NCBI RefSeq assembly: GCF_037027585.1
Contig: NZ_JAXCLE010000003.1
Span: 197,656-261,655, forward strand
Direction: 5' to 3'
From: Solibacillus ferritrahens
GTDB taxonomy: Bacteria > Bacillota > Bacilli > Bacillales_A > Planococcaceae
Length of the DNA: 64,000 nucleotides
The notes beneath the pieces are model-generated. The model saw only the letters and a program-made list of their open reading frames with translations. It was not told where the DNA came from and searched no databases. Below, in pieces: positions 17,182 to 26,316 of this stretch. Positions within the stretch are counted from its first letter, which is position 1. Each line of letters starts with the position of its first letter. The position numbers were made by a program, and so were the translations under genes.

Positions 17182-18318
17182 TCATGAGTGTAAGTACGTC
17201 ACAAACTTATTAATCGTGTCATTTTTTGCACGCTTTGATAGATGCGTATAAATGTTGAGCGTTGTTTGCACATCTGTATGTCCTAATCGTTCTTGTACTT
17301 CTTTGACACTTGCACCTGCTTCGAAAAGTAAAGAGCAATGCACATGACGAAATGAGTGGACATGTGTATAGGGCAAGCCGTAAGTTTCGATGATTTTCAT
17401 GAGCCATTTTCTGGGAACCGTTTGTTGCAATAAGCCATTTTGTTCGTTTGTAAACACTAATTGACTTTTGTCATTCGCCTTTGGAAATTTAGCTTGCTGA
17501 ATCCTTTTCCATTCAGATAAGATGCCGCATGTTTCATCATCGATTAAAAGCTGGCGTGAAGTATCGGTTTTCGTTGATTTAATATAGAGCTTGTTATTTT
17601 TACCTCTCGAAAGAGCTTTTGTAATAAACAATTCCTTTGTATCGAAATTTAAATCTGCCCAGGTTAATGCAAGTGCCTCACCTTTACGGATACCTGAAAA
17701 TGAAAGCAGATAGAAAAATGCGGTGATTTGAGCGTTACCATATTGCTTTAAACATTGTAGAAAGTAAATTAGCTGCTCCTTTGAATAGTAGTTAACCTCA
17801 GTATCTAATACAGTAGAAGCTTTGGTTTTTGGAAGATCCACTAGCTTGAAGGGATTAGAACTGATGTACTCACGCTTAATTGCAAAATCTATCACTTTAG
17901 ATGCGTATGTTTTAACCATTCGAAACCTTTTTAGTTTCAAGGAACAGTCATCAACAAAGCTTTGGCATATTGCTACACTCAGCTTCTCTATTCGGTAGTG
18001 ACCTATTGCAGGTAAAATATGATGCTTGAAAATGCCAAGAGTTTTGACAAAGGTACTTTCTTCAACAGTTCTTTCGTAGTGCTGAATCCAGACATTATAT
18101 ATATCCTCGTATGTTTCAGTTTTAGGCTTCTTATATTCCCCATTCTTAACTTCAACTCTTAATTGAGCTAATGCTAAGGTAGCTTCTTTTTTCGTTAGAA
18201 AACCACGTCTAGTAACGTGAATTTGTTTGCCTGTTTCGCTATCCATTCCTAAATAAAGTTTAAACATATAGTAGGTTTTGCCATCTTTTTTTGTATACGA
18301 TTTAATATTGTCTTTCAT
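17182..18318 (-). CDS. tyrosine site-specific integrase of the island
   Basis: 378 residues from the ATG at 18318, 7 nt after AGGAGG; an in-frame upstream start at 18339 is less likely. N-terminal AP2-like arm-binding region (about 1-55), core-binding SAM-like domain (60-160), catalytic domain (180-375). The catalytic set is visible: R in SGIRKGEAL, H-x-x-R in HSFRHVHC, H in GHTDVQTTL and Y in NIYTH. It belongs to the Tn916/phage Int-like family. The gene ends 132 bp from the left tmRNA-type att site, the usual place for an island integrase. Confidence 0.92.
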   Translation of the reverse strand: MKDNIKSYTKKDGKTYYMFKLYLGMDSETGKQIHVTRRGFLTKKEATLALAQLRVEVKNGEYKKPKTETYEDIYNVWIQHYERTVEESTFVKTLGIFKHHILPAIGHYRIEKLSVAICQSFVDDCSLKLKRFRMVKTYASKVIDFAIKREYISSNPFKLVDLPKTKASTVLDTEVNYYSKEQLIYFLQCLKQYGNAQITAFFYLLSFSGIRKGEALALTWADLNFDTKELFITKALSRGKNNKLYIKSTKTDTSRQLLIDDETCGILSEWKRIQQAKFPKANDKSQLVFTNEQNGLLQQTVPRKWLMKIIETYGLPYTHVHSFRHVHCSLLFEAGASVKEVQERLGHTDVQTTLNIYTHLSKRAKNDTINKFVTYLHS

Positions 18319-18563
18319 AGAAATGCCTCCTAGAACCATACAGGGAAACTAGGGGTACAGTTAATGCTGCGATTAACTATATTGTAAGTATAGCGTATAA
18401 AAAATGGTTTCCCAATAAATAAACTTCCTTTATTTTGAGAGCGTTTAATGGAGAAATAATGGTGATAGCAAAAAGGCTATTTGTAATTAGTGGTTGTATA
18501 TTTGCAAAATCCTTTATTACACTACACAATTGAAACAAACAGTGCATTAAGGATGTGATTATT

Positions 18564-18926
18564 TTGGATACACAAAAGATAAATCTTTATGTGGATGATT
18601 TAAGAGATTGTCCGAATGGTTTTGTCGTTGCAAGAACGTTTCAAGAAGCAATTCACTTACTTGAAAATTACCAAGTAGATATACTTTCTCTTGACCATGA
18701 TTTAGGAGAGGATCTACAAGGTAATCTATTGCCAACAGGTTATGATTTAGTAAAATATATTTGTGAAAAAGGGTTACGGGCAAGCAAAATATATATTCAT
18801 ACGGACAACCCTGTTGGTAGAGAGAATATGTATCAAACGTTGCATGGGGCAAAGCGAAGAGGTTTCATTGATTCAGATATTGAAATTTATCACTATTCTA
18901 TTACTGAAAATAAATATACCGAATGA
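18564..18926 (+). CDS. cyclic-phosphate processing receiver (cREC) protein
   Basis: About 120 residues. The TTG at 18564 follows AAGGATG at usual spacing; GTG at 18555 is the other possible start but is too close to that site. The fold is receiver-like: LYVDDLRDCP, ILSLDHDLGE and TGYDLVKYI, then YIHTDNPVG. This pattern marks the cREC domain, predicted from comparative genomics to process cyclic nucleotide phosphates in conflict systems. A RES-domain gene follows on the same strand after 117 bp, so the two may act together. Confidence 0.7.
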   Translation: MDTQKINLYVDDLRDCPNGFVVARTFQEAIHLLENYQVDILSLDHDLGEDLQGNLLPTGYDLVKYICEKGLRASKIYIHTDNPVGRENMYQTLHGAKRRGFIDSDIEIYHYSITENKYTE

Positions 18927-19043
18927 AGTAATACTTCAAAAATTTAACTTTTTTTTAGTTATTTATAACAAGTAACTAGAGGGGGGTATTCACCAAGCCG
19001 TTGTCCTCAATTCTGGCTTCATGTTTGGGGAGTAAAGGATATA

Positions 19044-19922
19044 ATGATAGAGAGTAAAAAAATTAATTTAGAGGTGAATGTATTGAATGAGAAGGGATTT
19101 GAGAGTCAAGTCAAGTTATTATTTCAGCAATGGCAGATACTTAAAGATGATCTGTCAAATGGTGTAGTTGAATATAATGATACAGAGCAATTAATTAATA
19201 AATATACTTTTTTTAAAGTATTTGCAGATTTATTTAAAAATGCTAGCAACTTAGTAGAAATCTCTCTGTCTAATGTAAAACAAATGTATAGAGGAGTATC
19301 TGGTGAAATTGATCTTGAAAACTTTGAGAGAATGATACCCAAACTGGAGTTTGCTACAAAACATAATAGAATGAACCCACCGGGAGAGGTCTTTATTTAT
19401 TTAGGTGTACTGGGGAAGGATAAAGGTAAGTCAGAAAACATAACTAAAAAAGTAGTGGTGAAAACTGTTCTAAATGAAATAAGAGCATTAAAAAATACTA
19501 AAGCAACAATATGTAAGTTTGAGGTTAATGAGTTAGCTAAGGAAAAAAAGGTACTAAATATTTGTGGAGATATTAATATTCCTGTACCAGAGGATGAGTT
19601 GGTTGATTACATATCTAGAAAAACAAGGGCAGGAAAAGATAAGGGGAAATTAGCTAGTATACTTGCTAATCTTTATTTCAATATATTTTCTAATGATCAA
19701 ATTTTTAAACCTGTACACTCTAATGAAGAAGAAACAAGAAAATATGAATATGCCCCTTTTCATGCTTTAGCTAATTACATCAAGGAACAGGGGTATGCTG
19801 GAATGATGTTTAGAAGTACAGTGCATCAGAATGGAACAAATTTAGTTTTATTTGAACCTAGTGATGTTCAGGTCATAAAAGAATCAATGGAACATATTAA
19901 TACTTCTGACTACATGTTTTAA
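19044..19922 (+). CDS. RES-domain protein (probable NAD-consuming enzyme)
   Basis: 292 residues. The N-terminal ~70 are helical. From residue ~80 the RES family pattern appears: MYRGVSG, then NRMNPPGEVFIYLG, LNEIRAL carrying the probable catalytic glutamate, and APFHALANYIKEQGYAGMMFRS with the late serine and NLVLFEP. RES domains degrade NAD and act as toxins or effectors. There is no Xre-type antitoxin next to it; the cREC gene is the close neighbour. AAAGGA precedes the ATG. Confidence 0.7.
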   Translation: MIESKKINLEVNVLNEKGFESQVKLLFQQWQILKDDLSNGVVEYNDTEQLINKYTFFKVFADLFKNASNLVEISLSNVKQMYRGVSGEIDLENFERMIPKLEFATKHNRMNPPGEVFIYLGVLGKDKGKSENITKKVVVKTVLNEIRALKNTKATICKFEVNELAKEKKVLNICGDINIPVPEDELVDYISRKTRAGKDKGKLASILANLYFNIFSNDQIFKPVHSNEEETRKYEYAPFHALANYIKEQGYAGMMFRSTVHQNGTNLVLFEPSDVQVIKESMEHINTSDYMF

Positions 19923-20107
19923 TGCATAGTATAATGGTTGCTAAGTAGATATTTTATATTGTAGATAATGTTGAAGGGCTACTTTACTTTCAGAGATATA
20001 ATACATATTAATATCCTGTTGGTCCATGCCTCTTATAGAATTAGTAGCAATAGATTATTAATATAACTTTGAACTGTTAATCTACGTTAACCAGTAACAG
20101 AGAAAAA

Positions 20108-20135
20108 GTGCCAAAATACAAATGTACTTTGGCAT
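20108..20135 (-). terminator. terminator of the shortened integrase gene
   Basis: GTGCCAAAATACA and TGTACTTTGGCA arms. On the minus strand it is followed by TTTTTCT. The same element recurs at 27538-27555 after the full integrase. In 19923-20107 I see no gene. Confidence 0.7.
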
Positions 20136-20178
20136 GGATTGAGATTGAATTAACAATCATTTATACAGTTTGAAAAAA

Positions 20179-20826
20179 TTACTTTACTAATATATCGCCT
20201 AATTCAGGGACGCAATGAATATACAAATCTATTGTTGTTTTTATATTTGTGTGACCTAAAAGTTGTTGGATAAATTCAACATCTTTTGTTTGGTAATACA
20301 TGCGAGCAGCACAAGTGTGACGTAAACCGTGAACTGGAACAAGTTTTAGTGCGTGTTGAGTTTGGAATTTTTTTAACCAAGTGATTAATTTATAGTTATT
20401 GTAAAAGGTATTTTTACTGTTTGTGAAGATAAGCTGCTTTTCGCCTTGATGCTCGAGATTTTGCAACTTCAATTGCTCTGCTTGAAGCTCCTGCCATTTA
20501 AATAATGCTTGCAAAGTTTCATCATCAATATCAAGCGTTCTTTCATATTGGTTTTTCGTAACTTTAATATAAGGCTTATTCAATTGGTCAAAATCAACGG
20601 CTTGGTGAATACGGATTGTTTTGTTTTGAAGATCTATATCTTGCCATTGCAGGGCAAGAAGCTCTCCTTTGCGTAAACCTAAATTTACAAACATTAAAAA
20701 AATTGCGATTTTTGTATCATCTGTTGTTTTCAGCTTTTGAATAAATTCGTCCGATTCAATTGGGGTATAGAATAATTTTCCAATTTGATTTTTTGTACCT
20801 TTAACAGCTTTGTCCGTTGTTGTCAT
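20179..20826 (-). pseudogene. internally deleted tyrosine integrase
   Basis: 215 residues. It keeps the first eight residues and ribosome site of the full integrase at 27581-28750 (MTTTDKAVK against MTTMEKAVK), then jumps straight to the catalytic domain (GKLFYTPIESDEFIQKLKTTDD). Arm- and core-binding domains are missing. The catalytic R, H-x-x-R, H and Y are intact (LRKGELLAL, HGLRHTCAA, LGHTNIKTT, DLYIHC). It is in frame, so a product may be made, but it should not integrate on its own. The end is close to the C-terminus of the full copy. Confidence 0.75.
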
Positions 20827-20874
20827 TAAAATGATCTCCTTTTGTGTTATCTATTATTTTTTATTCTTGTAAAT

Positions 20875-21062
20875 TAGTTAAAAAGTGATTGATTCCCGTT
20901 TTAAAAAATCGCTTGCCTCGACTAGTTGAAATACCACTACGCCCTTGATCAATAAGCATTTATCAAAGATTTGATTAAGGTCTTCATCGAATGTAAATTC
21001 AAGCTCTGTTACAATGTTTTTTTTAAGTTTTTGTGTAACTAAGTTTTCCATTTGTTTGTTCC
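20875..21062 (-). pseudogene. decayed excisionase-like gene
   Basis: The DNA aligns with the gene at 28785-29153, but the N-terminal repeats and much of the middle are lost. The final part reads in a shifted frame (LIDQGRSGI, then KRFFKTGINHFL). A 63-residue open frame spans it with a mostly unrelated C-terminus. It is the partner of the shortened integrase. Confidence 0.65.
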
Positions 21063-21099
21063 TCCGCAATAGATAGTAAGTGTTATTAAGCCTTGTAGG

Positions 21100-21300
21100 T
21101 TGCTAAAGTGTTAATACTCCACTCTATAAACTTGCAGATGAGATTATTCCAAAAAAAGTGTCGGATACATCGAATCAGCGATTATGAAGTATGCAGCGTG
21201 CTGAAGTATTAATACGATATGCTATACACTTGTAGAAAAGGTAATTCAGAAAAAAGTGTCGAATACGTAGAATCAGCTATTTATAAGCTTTCTAAGTCGG
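21100..21300. repeat. two ~98-bp tandem repeats
   Basis: Two units marked by CTATAAACTTG at 21124 and CTATACACTTG at 21222, of the same family as the seven-unit array at 29200-29870. They lie upstream of the decayed module, as the long array lies upstream of the intact one. Confidence 0.8.
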
Positions 21301-21428
21301 ACAGAAGATAGGATTAAGATAATTAAAATTGTTTACTTCTGAATATTTGGATTAGGAGCTATTTTGTATAATTGCAAATTTAGGATACGAGGAAAATTTT
21401 AAGAAAAAGCTATACAGGGGGGACAAAC

Positions 21429-21551
21429 ATGGGTTTGAAACGTACTATAAATAGAAAATCTACACAGCCACACACCAAAGTAACTAATTTTGGATTTGAT
21501 AACACGATTAAGAAAATTGATAAGGCGATTGCTCTGCTTGAACGAAAATAG
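21429..21551 (+). CDS. 40-residue basic peptide
   Basis: ATG 7 nt after GGGGGGA. The product begins MGLKRTINRKSTQPHTKVTN and ends IKKIDKAIALLERK, soluble and basic. No family recognised. The ribosome site and length suggest a real small gene of the mobile element. Confidence 0.5.
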   Translation: MGLKRTINRKSTQPHTKVTNFGFDNTIKKIDKAIALLERK

Positions 21552-21727
21552 CTCATTTAGTAAGCTTAAAAATTAGAAATTACTTAAAAAGTTCTTTGCG
21601 TGTATCTAAATTAATTGAAAGCGACGTTTGAGGGCATAATCCATGCAATAAACAAACACAGAAAAACCGTAGCACTCAAGACTTCGATTTAAATTAAGCA
21701 AATAGAAAAACTACGGATGATAGAACA

Positions 21728-21820
21728 TCCGTAGTCACTTTCACTAAAAAAGTAAACCGCCCTCGCACCCAAAGCTGAATAATGATTTACTTTTCTCGCT
21801 AATCGCCCTTGAAGCACTTT
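21728..21820 (-). ncRNA. candidate small RNA, copy 1
   Basis: On the minus strand a TATATT -10-like element (about 21825-21830) is followed by a conserved sequence (GGCGATTAGCGAG) and a terminal hairpin with arms AGTAAA and TTTACT, then TTTTTT. The same layout recurs at 23195-23290. A second hairpin, CTACGGATG and CATCCGTAG (21718-21745), lies beside it. No coding frame is conserved. It resembles an antisense RNA of a type I toxin locus; inferred. Confidence 0.45.
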
Positions 21821-22091
21821 TAATATACCATGAAACGAACGTTCGTTCTACTTTGTTTTCTATATTTTATATTTTCTAGTGTTGGTCGGCTGTAACTATA
21901 CGTACAATTTTTCCATGGTGTTGTCTGTACCTCAGGTAAAATAAAAAAGATTAAAAACCCTCTTTTCCTATTTGTCTTGTAGAGAACGTTTAATATATTT
22001 GACAGTCAAGTATATTTAAATATCAATTTAATATCTCGATTCAAAGCATGTAGAATGGTAGTACGAACACACTATGAAAGGAGCGATTCTT

Positions 22092-22433
22092 TTGCAAGCA
22101 CAGCAAATTAAGTACGATTTAGCAGTAGCATTACAAGACGAATTCAATACACATAACCTGTACAAGCATGTGACTCAGACGATACGAACGCTACTTGACG
22201 CTCAGTTAGATGAAAAACAATACGTAGAATGCCATTTTAATGACTATCTGGTGAAGGCTGGGGTATTAGAGCGTTCCGAAAATAAAGAACTCTCTATTAT
22301 TGTTCTTGTATTTCGAGAAAATATTAACGGTGAAATATTAATTCAATTAAATATCGTTGGAAATTGGTTAATCCTGTACAATCAGCTTTCAAATGCAATA
22401 ATTGAGATTATTGATTGGCGTAAAATAGAGTAG
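22092..22433 (+). CDS. hypothetical protein
   Basis: 113 residues. TTG at 22092 follows AAAGGAG by 8 nt; the ATG at 22074 overlaps that site and is less likely. Soluble, with regular beta segments (LSIIVLVFRENINGEILIQLNIVGNWLILYN). The family is unknown. A hairpin-like GATGCAGCATATTGCATC follows the stop. Confidence 0.6.
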   Translation: MQAQQIKYDLAVALQDEFNTHNLYKHVTQTIRTLLDAQLDEKQYVECHFNDYLVKAGVLERSENKELSIIVLVFRENINGEILIQLNIVGNWLILYNQLSNAIIEIIDWRKIE

Positions 22434-22645
22434 ATGCAGCATATTGCATCTCTTTTTTTGCTCAAAATGGCTAGGTGTTTTACATTATGAATAAATACGA
22501 AGGGTGTATGCTGTTGTTTAAGGAATAGTATAAAGTTACTTTCTAAACAATTAAAAACATGTCTTATGGTGTAATAGAGAATATCGTGGTACATCATTTT
22601 TATAATATAATAGAAGAAACATTATATTATGGAGGCGACGGTATT

Positions 22646-22927
22646 ATGAAAGAAGAAACAAGAGACATATTAATATATATCGCATCAGGCTTTTATTTAA
22701 GTATGCAACAAACCGCCAGATGCCTAGCTTACTTTTTTATCGTTTTCTATGTTCCGTATGTGCTCGCTCATTGGGTGATAGTAATATATGCACAGGTTGA
22801 TCCGCTACAATTCATGCACGTATATGCTTATACAGTGACGCTGGCATTTCCATTAATGATAATCGTAACGCATTACATTCCAATGGAGCTAAATTTTGAA
22901 ACGATGCAATTTGAGGTCGTTGACTAA
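22646..22927 (+). CDS. small membrane protein
   Basis: 93 residues from the ATG at 22646 after GGAGG (10-nt gap). Two to three membrane helices: about 25-50 (LAYFFIVFYVPYVLAHWVIVIY) and 59-80 (YAYTVTLAFPLMIIVTHYI). No family recognised; island-specific cargo. Confidence 0.6.
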   Translation: MKEETRDILIYIASGFYLSMQQTARCLAYFFIVFYVPYVLAHWVIVIYAQVDPLQFMHVYAYTVTLAFPLMIIVTHYIPMELNFETMQFEVVD

Positions 22928-23194
22928 ATGGCTCTCAGTTGAATTGAGAATTTACTTTAAAAATAAACTTATCCATCTTAATTCATCTCATGCTTATTGG
23001 TCTTATAAGATCGGTAAGCCTTTTTTTATGATTAAATACTTTCCCTCTTCAATTTACATGTGTATTACTCGTTCGGACATTAGTATTGTAGAATCGTGAG
23101 GTGTATAGCTGTTGGTAAGGGCGAAGCAATGATGATAGCTATACGTTTTTTTCAACACTTATCGTATTTGTAATGGCATTGTCATTTGCTTTTA

Positions 23195-23290
23195 CAAAAA
23201 AAATAAACCGCCCTCTCCGCCAAAGTTGAGTAGTGGTTTACTTTTTTTACTTTTTGCTCGCTAATCGCCTTTGAATCGATTCTGCTTGTT
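23195..23290 (-). ncRNA. candidate small RNA, copy 2
   Basis: On the minus strand a TACACT -10-like element (about 23312) is followed by GGCGATTAGCGAG and a hairpin AGTAAACC/GGTTTA ending in a T tract. It is the better-paired of two copies. On the opposite strand a short hydrophobic reading (STLIVFVMALSFAFTKK) lies just upstream, but it is out of frame with the ATGATG at 23129. Together this looks like a damaged type I toxin-antitoxin locus. The rest of 22928-23752 has no gene. Confidence 0.45.
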
Positions 23291-23752
23291 GCTAAGATTG
23301 CTTAGTGTACCACCACTAAACAGTCTTATTTGTTATCTCAACACACTGAATTATAGCGTAATTTTCGAATATTCTCAATCCAGTTTGAATTGAATTATTA
23401 ATTTTGATGTTCTCAATCATGTATGATTTAGCCCTAGTAAAAGGTATGTTAAGTAACATTTTTCTATACCTTTTAAAAGTGAATTATGCCCGCAAAGAAT
23501 CCGTGTAAAGCCTACCAGTAAACTTGCTGTCTCGATAATCTTATCTACCAGAATGATCTAGTATTTCGGTTGCGATATGGTTCACATTTTAATTATGAAA
23601 TAAACGTCTATAAAACCATCGTTTAGTAGACAATTAAAAGAAGGAGCTTGAATTAACGTTTAGGCTCTCTTTTTTTATGGAATCTGTCTATAAATCCATC
23701 TATTATTATAAGCATATAAAACGTATAAGTTTATAGAAATGAGGGGTTAATT

Positions 23753-24370
23753 TTGCCTAGAATTATTGGTTATTGTCGTGTAAGTACTGAAGAACAGAAT
23801 TTAGATATGCAGGAACAAGCAATTCAAAATTATGCAGATCAGAAAGGATTAGAGCTTGTTTTATATGTAGAGAAGGTGTCGAGCAGTAAGAATGAGCGTA
23901 CAGAGTTAATCAATGCAATGAAAGCAGCTACAAAAGGTGACTTGTTCGTTGTGTATAAGCTAGATCGTTTAGCACGAAGTACAAAAGAGTTATATGAGCT
24001 AACAGACAATTTAAAAGAAAAGGAAGTAGATTTTGTATCGGTACATGATTCATTTGATACTTCAACACCAACTGGTAAAGCTATGTTTGGTATGTTAGCT
24101 GTATTTGCAGAGTTTGAACGTGATATTATTCAGCAACGTACTAAAGCAGGATTAGAGGCTGCTCGTAAGAGAGGAAAAGTGGGTGGAAGACCTGCAATTG
24201 ATAAAATAACTAAGAAGCATGTTAGAGCATTATTTGAAGCAGGAGAAAGTGCTACAGATATTGCAAAGAAGTATGGGATTGGTAGGGCTACTGTATATAA
24301 AATTATTAAAGAAAGTTTAACTAAAAGAGACCAGGCGGCTACACTTTTGGGACCGATCTCTTCTTCCTGA
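23753..24370 (+). CDS. serine recombinase (resolvase/invertase)
   Basis: 205 residues. TTG start after GAGGGG. Catalytic domain: YCRVSTEEQNLDMQ with the nucleophile serine, then YKLDRLARST and EFERDIIQQRT. A C-terminal helix-turn-helix (about 150-185, ALFEAGESATDIAKKYGIGRATVYKII) follows. It is of normal resolvase length. Upstream, two partly matching motifs (GTCTATAAAACCATC near 23607 and GTCTATAAATCCATC near 23687) may be a res site. It may resolve dimers of the element. Confidence 0.9.
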   Translation: MPRIIGYCRVSTEEQNLDMQEQAIQNYADQKGLELVLYVEKVSSSKNERTELINAMKAATKGDLFVVYKLDRLARSTKELYELTDNLKEKEVDFVSVHDSFDTSTPTGKAMFGMLAVFAEFERDIIQQRTKAGLEAARKRGKVGGRPAIDKITKKHVRALFEAGESATDIAKKYGIGRATVYKIIKESLTKRDQAATLLGPISSS

Positions 24371-24600
24371 ACCAGCTCCAGCAATAAATTTTATATAACC
24401 TTCAGTAGCAGTTACTGCAAGTTGCTATTTTTTGTTTAGCCAGAGATTAGAAAAATTATAATCACTTAAAGGGGATATTTAATTTAAATAGTTATTTATT
24501 CATTTTTGGGTGATGTGTTAAAATGCAAGTTTACCGAAATAATGCGATTGTTTAAAGTACATAGTATAATGTGTTAAATAATGGAATGGGGGAATGTGGT

Positions 24601-25404
24601 TTGTCTGTAAATGGTTATTTAGAAAGATTGTCTAGCAGATTGGTTCTTACTGCTAGTGAAAAGGCTAGTATTGAAACATCATTAACAACTTTATCTATTC
24701 GTTTAAATTATTTTTTCAATAATGGTGAAATGAAAAGGCATTTTCAATTCGGTTCTAGTACAAGAGGAACTATTTTACCTAGAAAAGTAGATAGCGGTTC
24801 AGATATAGATTATATGATAATTTTCAAAAATCCTAATGGATTTAAACCAGAAACATTATTAAGATATTTGAAAATTTTTATGCATAAATATTATTCGACA
24901 TCTGATATTTATAAAGATAGTCCGACTATGGTATTGAAACTTAATCATATTAAATTTGAACTGACTCCTGCTTTGGAGGATTGGATGGGGAACCTCTCTA
25001 TTCCCTCTACCAATCCTTCGAAAACTTTCTCAGAGTGGATTCATACGGAACCAGTATCGTTCAATAAAAAATTAACAGTTGCGAATGTAAGGAGTCAGTC
25101 TAAATTAAAACCTGTGATTCGTTTGATGAAATACTGGAATAAATCTATTTTAGGAGGATATTATTCATCATTTAAACTAGAGGAATGGATTGTTGATAGA
25201 TATGCGTATAGTGGTAAAAGTTCTATTAAACTGTATATTTATGAAATAATAGAAGTATTAACACCAGATTATAATTCTTCTCAAGTGTTTAAACGAAATC
25301 TAGAAAAATCTAAACAGGTTATTGCTAATTGTAAAAAGTATGAATCTATGGGGCAATTTACTCTTGCTGAAACTGAAATAAAAAAACTTTTTTCGGAATT
25401 TTAG
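24601..25404 (+). CDS. CD-NTase (cGAS/DncV-like nucleotidyltransferase) of CBASS
   Basis: 267 residues from the TTG at 24601, just after GGGGG; TATAAT at 24565-24570 makes the earlier GTG at 24571 unlikely. The nucleotidyltransferase motif is clear: FGSSTRGT (G51-S52), GSDIDYMI (D68, D70) and the third acid in FELTPA (E121), followed by the helical region LKPVIRLMKYWNK. These enzymes make cyclic oligonucleotides on phage infection. The next gene starts 9 bp later and encodes the predicted pore-forming effector, giving a two-gene CBASS. The cyclic product cannot be read from sequence. Confidence 0.85.
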   Translation: MSVNGYLERLSSRLVLTASEKASIETSLTTLSIRLNYFFNNGEMKRHFQFGSSTRGTILPRKVDSGSDIDYMIIFKNPNGFKPETLLRYLKIFMHKYYSTSDIYKDSPTMVLKLNHIKFELTPALEDWMGNLSIPSTNPSKTFSEWIHTEPVSFNKKLTVANVRSQSKLKPVIRLMKYWNKSILGGYYSSFKLEEWIVDRYAYSGKSSIKLYIYEIIEVLTPDYNSSQVFKRNLEKSKQVIANCKKYESMGQFTLAETEIKKLFSEF

Positions 25405-25413
25405 GGGTGAAAT

Positions 25414-26187
25414 ATGAACCAAAGAATAGATTCTTTAGATAAATATTATAAAAAAATAAATAGTTTCAGTAAGTTCTCTAATGTTTTTTTTATTCTAAAT
25501 GTATTTATATCTATTGTTATCGTAGGAATTGATAATAAAATGCAATATAAAGAAGTGTTAGATTATATATTTATAGCTACAATTTTGATATATTTTGTAA
25601 CAGACAATTATTTAACAATATTTATGATGGCCGAGGTTGAAGAGAAGAGAAGAAAAAACCTATTGTCTAATTCATTTAATGTGCCATTAGATAATGAAAG
25701 AACTATTAACTATTATAATAATGATGTAGAGCCATCGATTGTAAAACTAGGAGTTAATGTATTTGAAAACTCGCTTTTTGGGATGCGAGTGACTCATAAA
25801 ATGGTAGTGTCAGTAAGGTGGAAAATAGGGGCATTTATCTTGTTGTTCCTAATCTTGTTAGTAATGAGAGAAACTAAGCTGGAGTTTATTTCGATAGTAA
25901 CACAAGTGCTTTTTGCTAGTGCTTTGCTCCCTTCATATATAAGACTTGAAAAGTTATATTATAAAAATAGGTCTACTTTTGCTGAATTGTATAATTTATT
26001 TTTACATAACAATAAAAATGAAATGGCAGATAATCCAAGGATCATTGCTAGCTTGTTGGATTATTTTGTAAAATATGAAGCTTCAAAAGCATACTCTGGA
26101 GTGAGGCAAGATAGTGAAATTTTCATTAAATTAAATAAAGAGGTAAGTGCTGAATGGGAAGAAATTAAAATTCAATTAGAAATTTAA
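25414..26187 (+). CDS. S-4TM-type membrane effector of CBASS
   Basis: 257 residues. Four membrane helices at about 23-39, 50-71, 136-151 and 157-174, with a cytosolic stretch (75-130) containing SNSFNVPLDN, close to the conserved FNLP-type element of S-4TM proteins. The C-terminus is soluble. The family is the predicted membrane-disrupting effector that answers cyclic nucleotides. It starts 9 bp after the CD-NTase with GGGGTGA. The bidirectional terminator at 26232-26268 ends the operon. Confidence 0.8.
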   Translation: MNQRIDSLDKYYKKINSFSKFSNVFFILNVFISIVIVGIDNKMQYKEVLDYIFIATILIYFVTDNYLTIFMMAEVEEKRRKNLLSNSFNVPLDNERTINYYNNDVEPSIVKLGVNVFENSLFGMRVTHKMVVSVRWKIGAFILLFLILLVMRETKLEFISIVTQVLFASALLPSYIRLEKLYYKNRSTFAELYNLFLHNNKNEMADNPRIIASLLDYFVKYEASKAYSGVRQDSEIFIKLNKEVSAEWEEIKIQLEI

Positions 26188-26231
26188 CTATTTGCCTCGA
26201 AGATTTAATATAGATTTATTGCACATAGATA

Positions 26232-26274
26232 AATGCTCAATATCTTAGGAGATAAGATATTGAGCATTTTTTAT
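26232..26274. terminator. bidirectional terminator after CBASS
   Basis: Arms AATGCTCAATATCTTA and TAAGATATTGAGCATT, then T tract; lies between convergent genes. Confidence 0.85.
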
Positions 26275-26316
26275 TATATTGTTAATGGGTAAGGAAATAA
26301 GTTATTTCAGTTTTTA

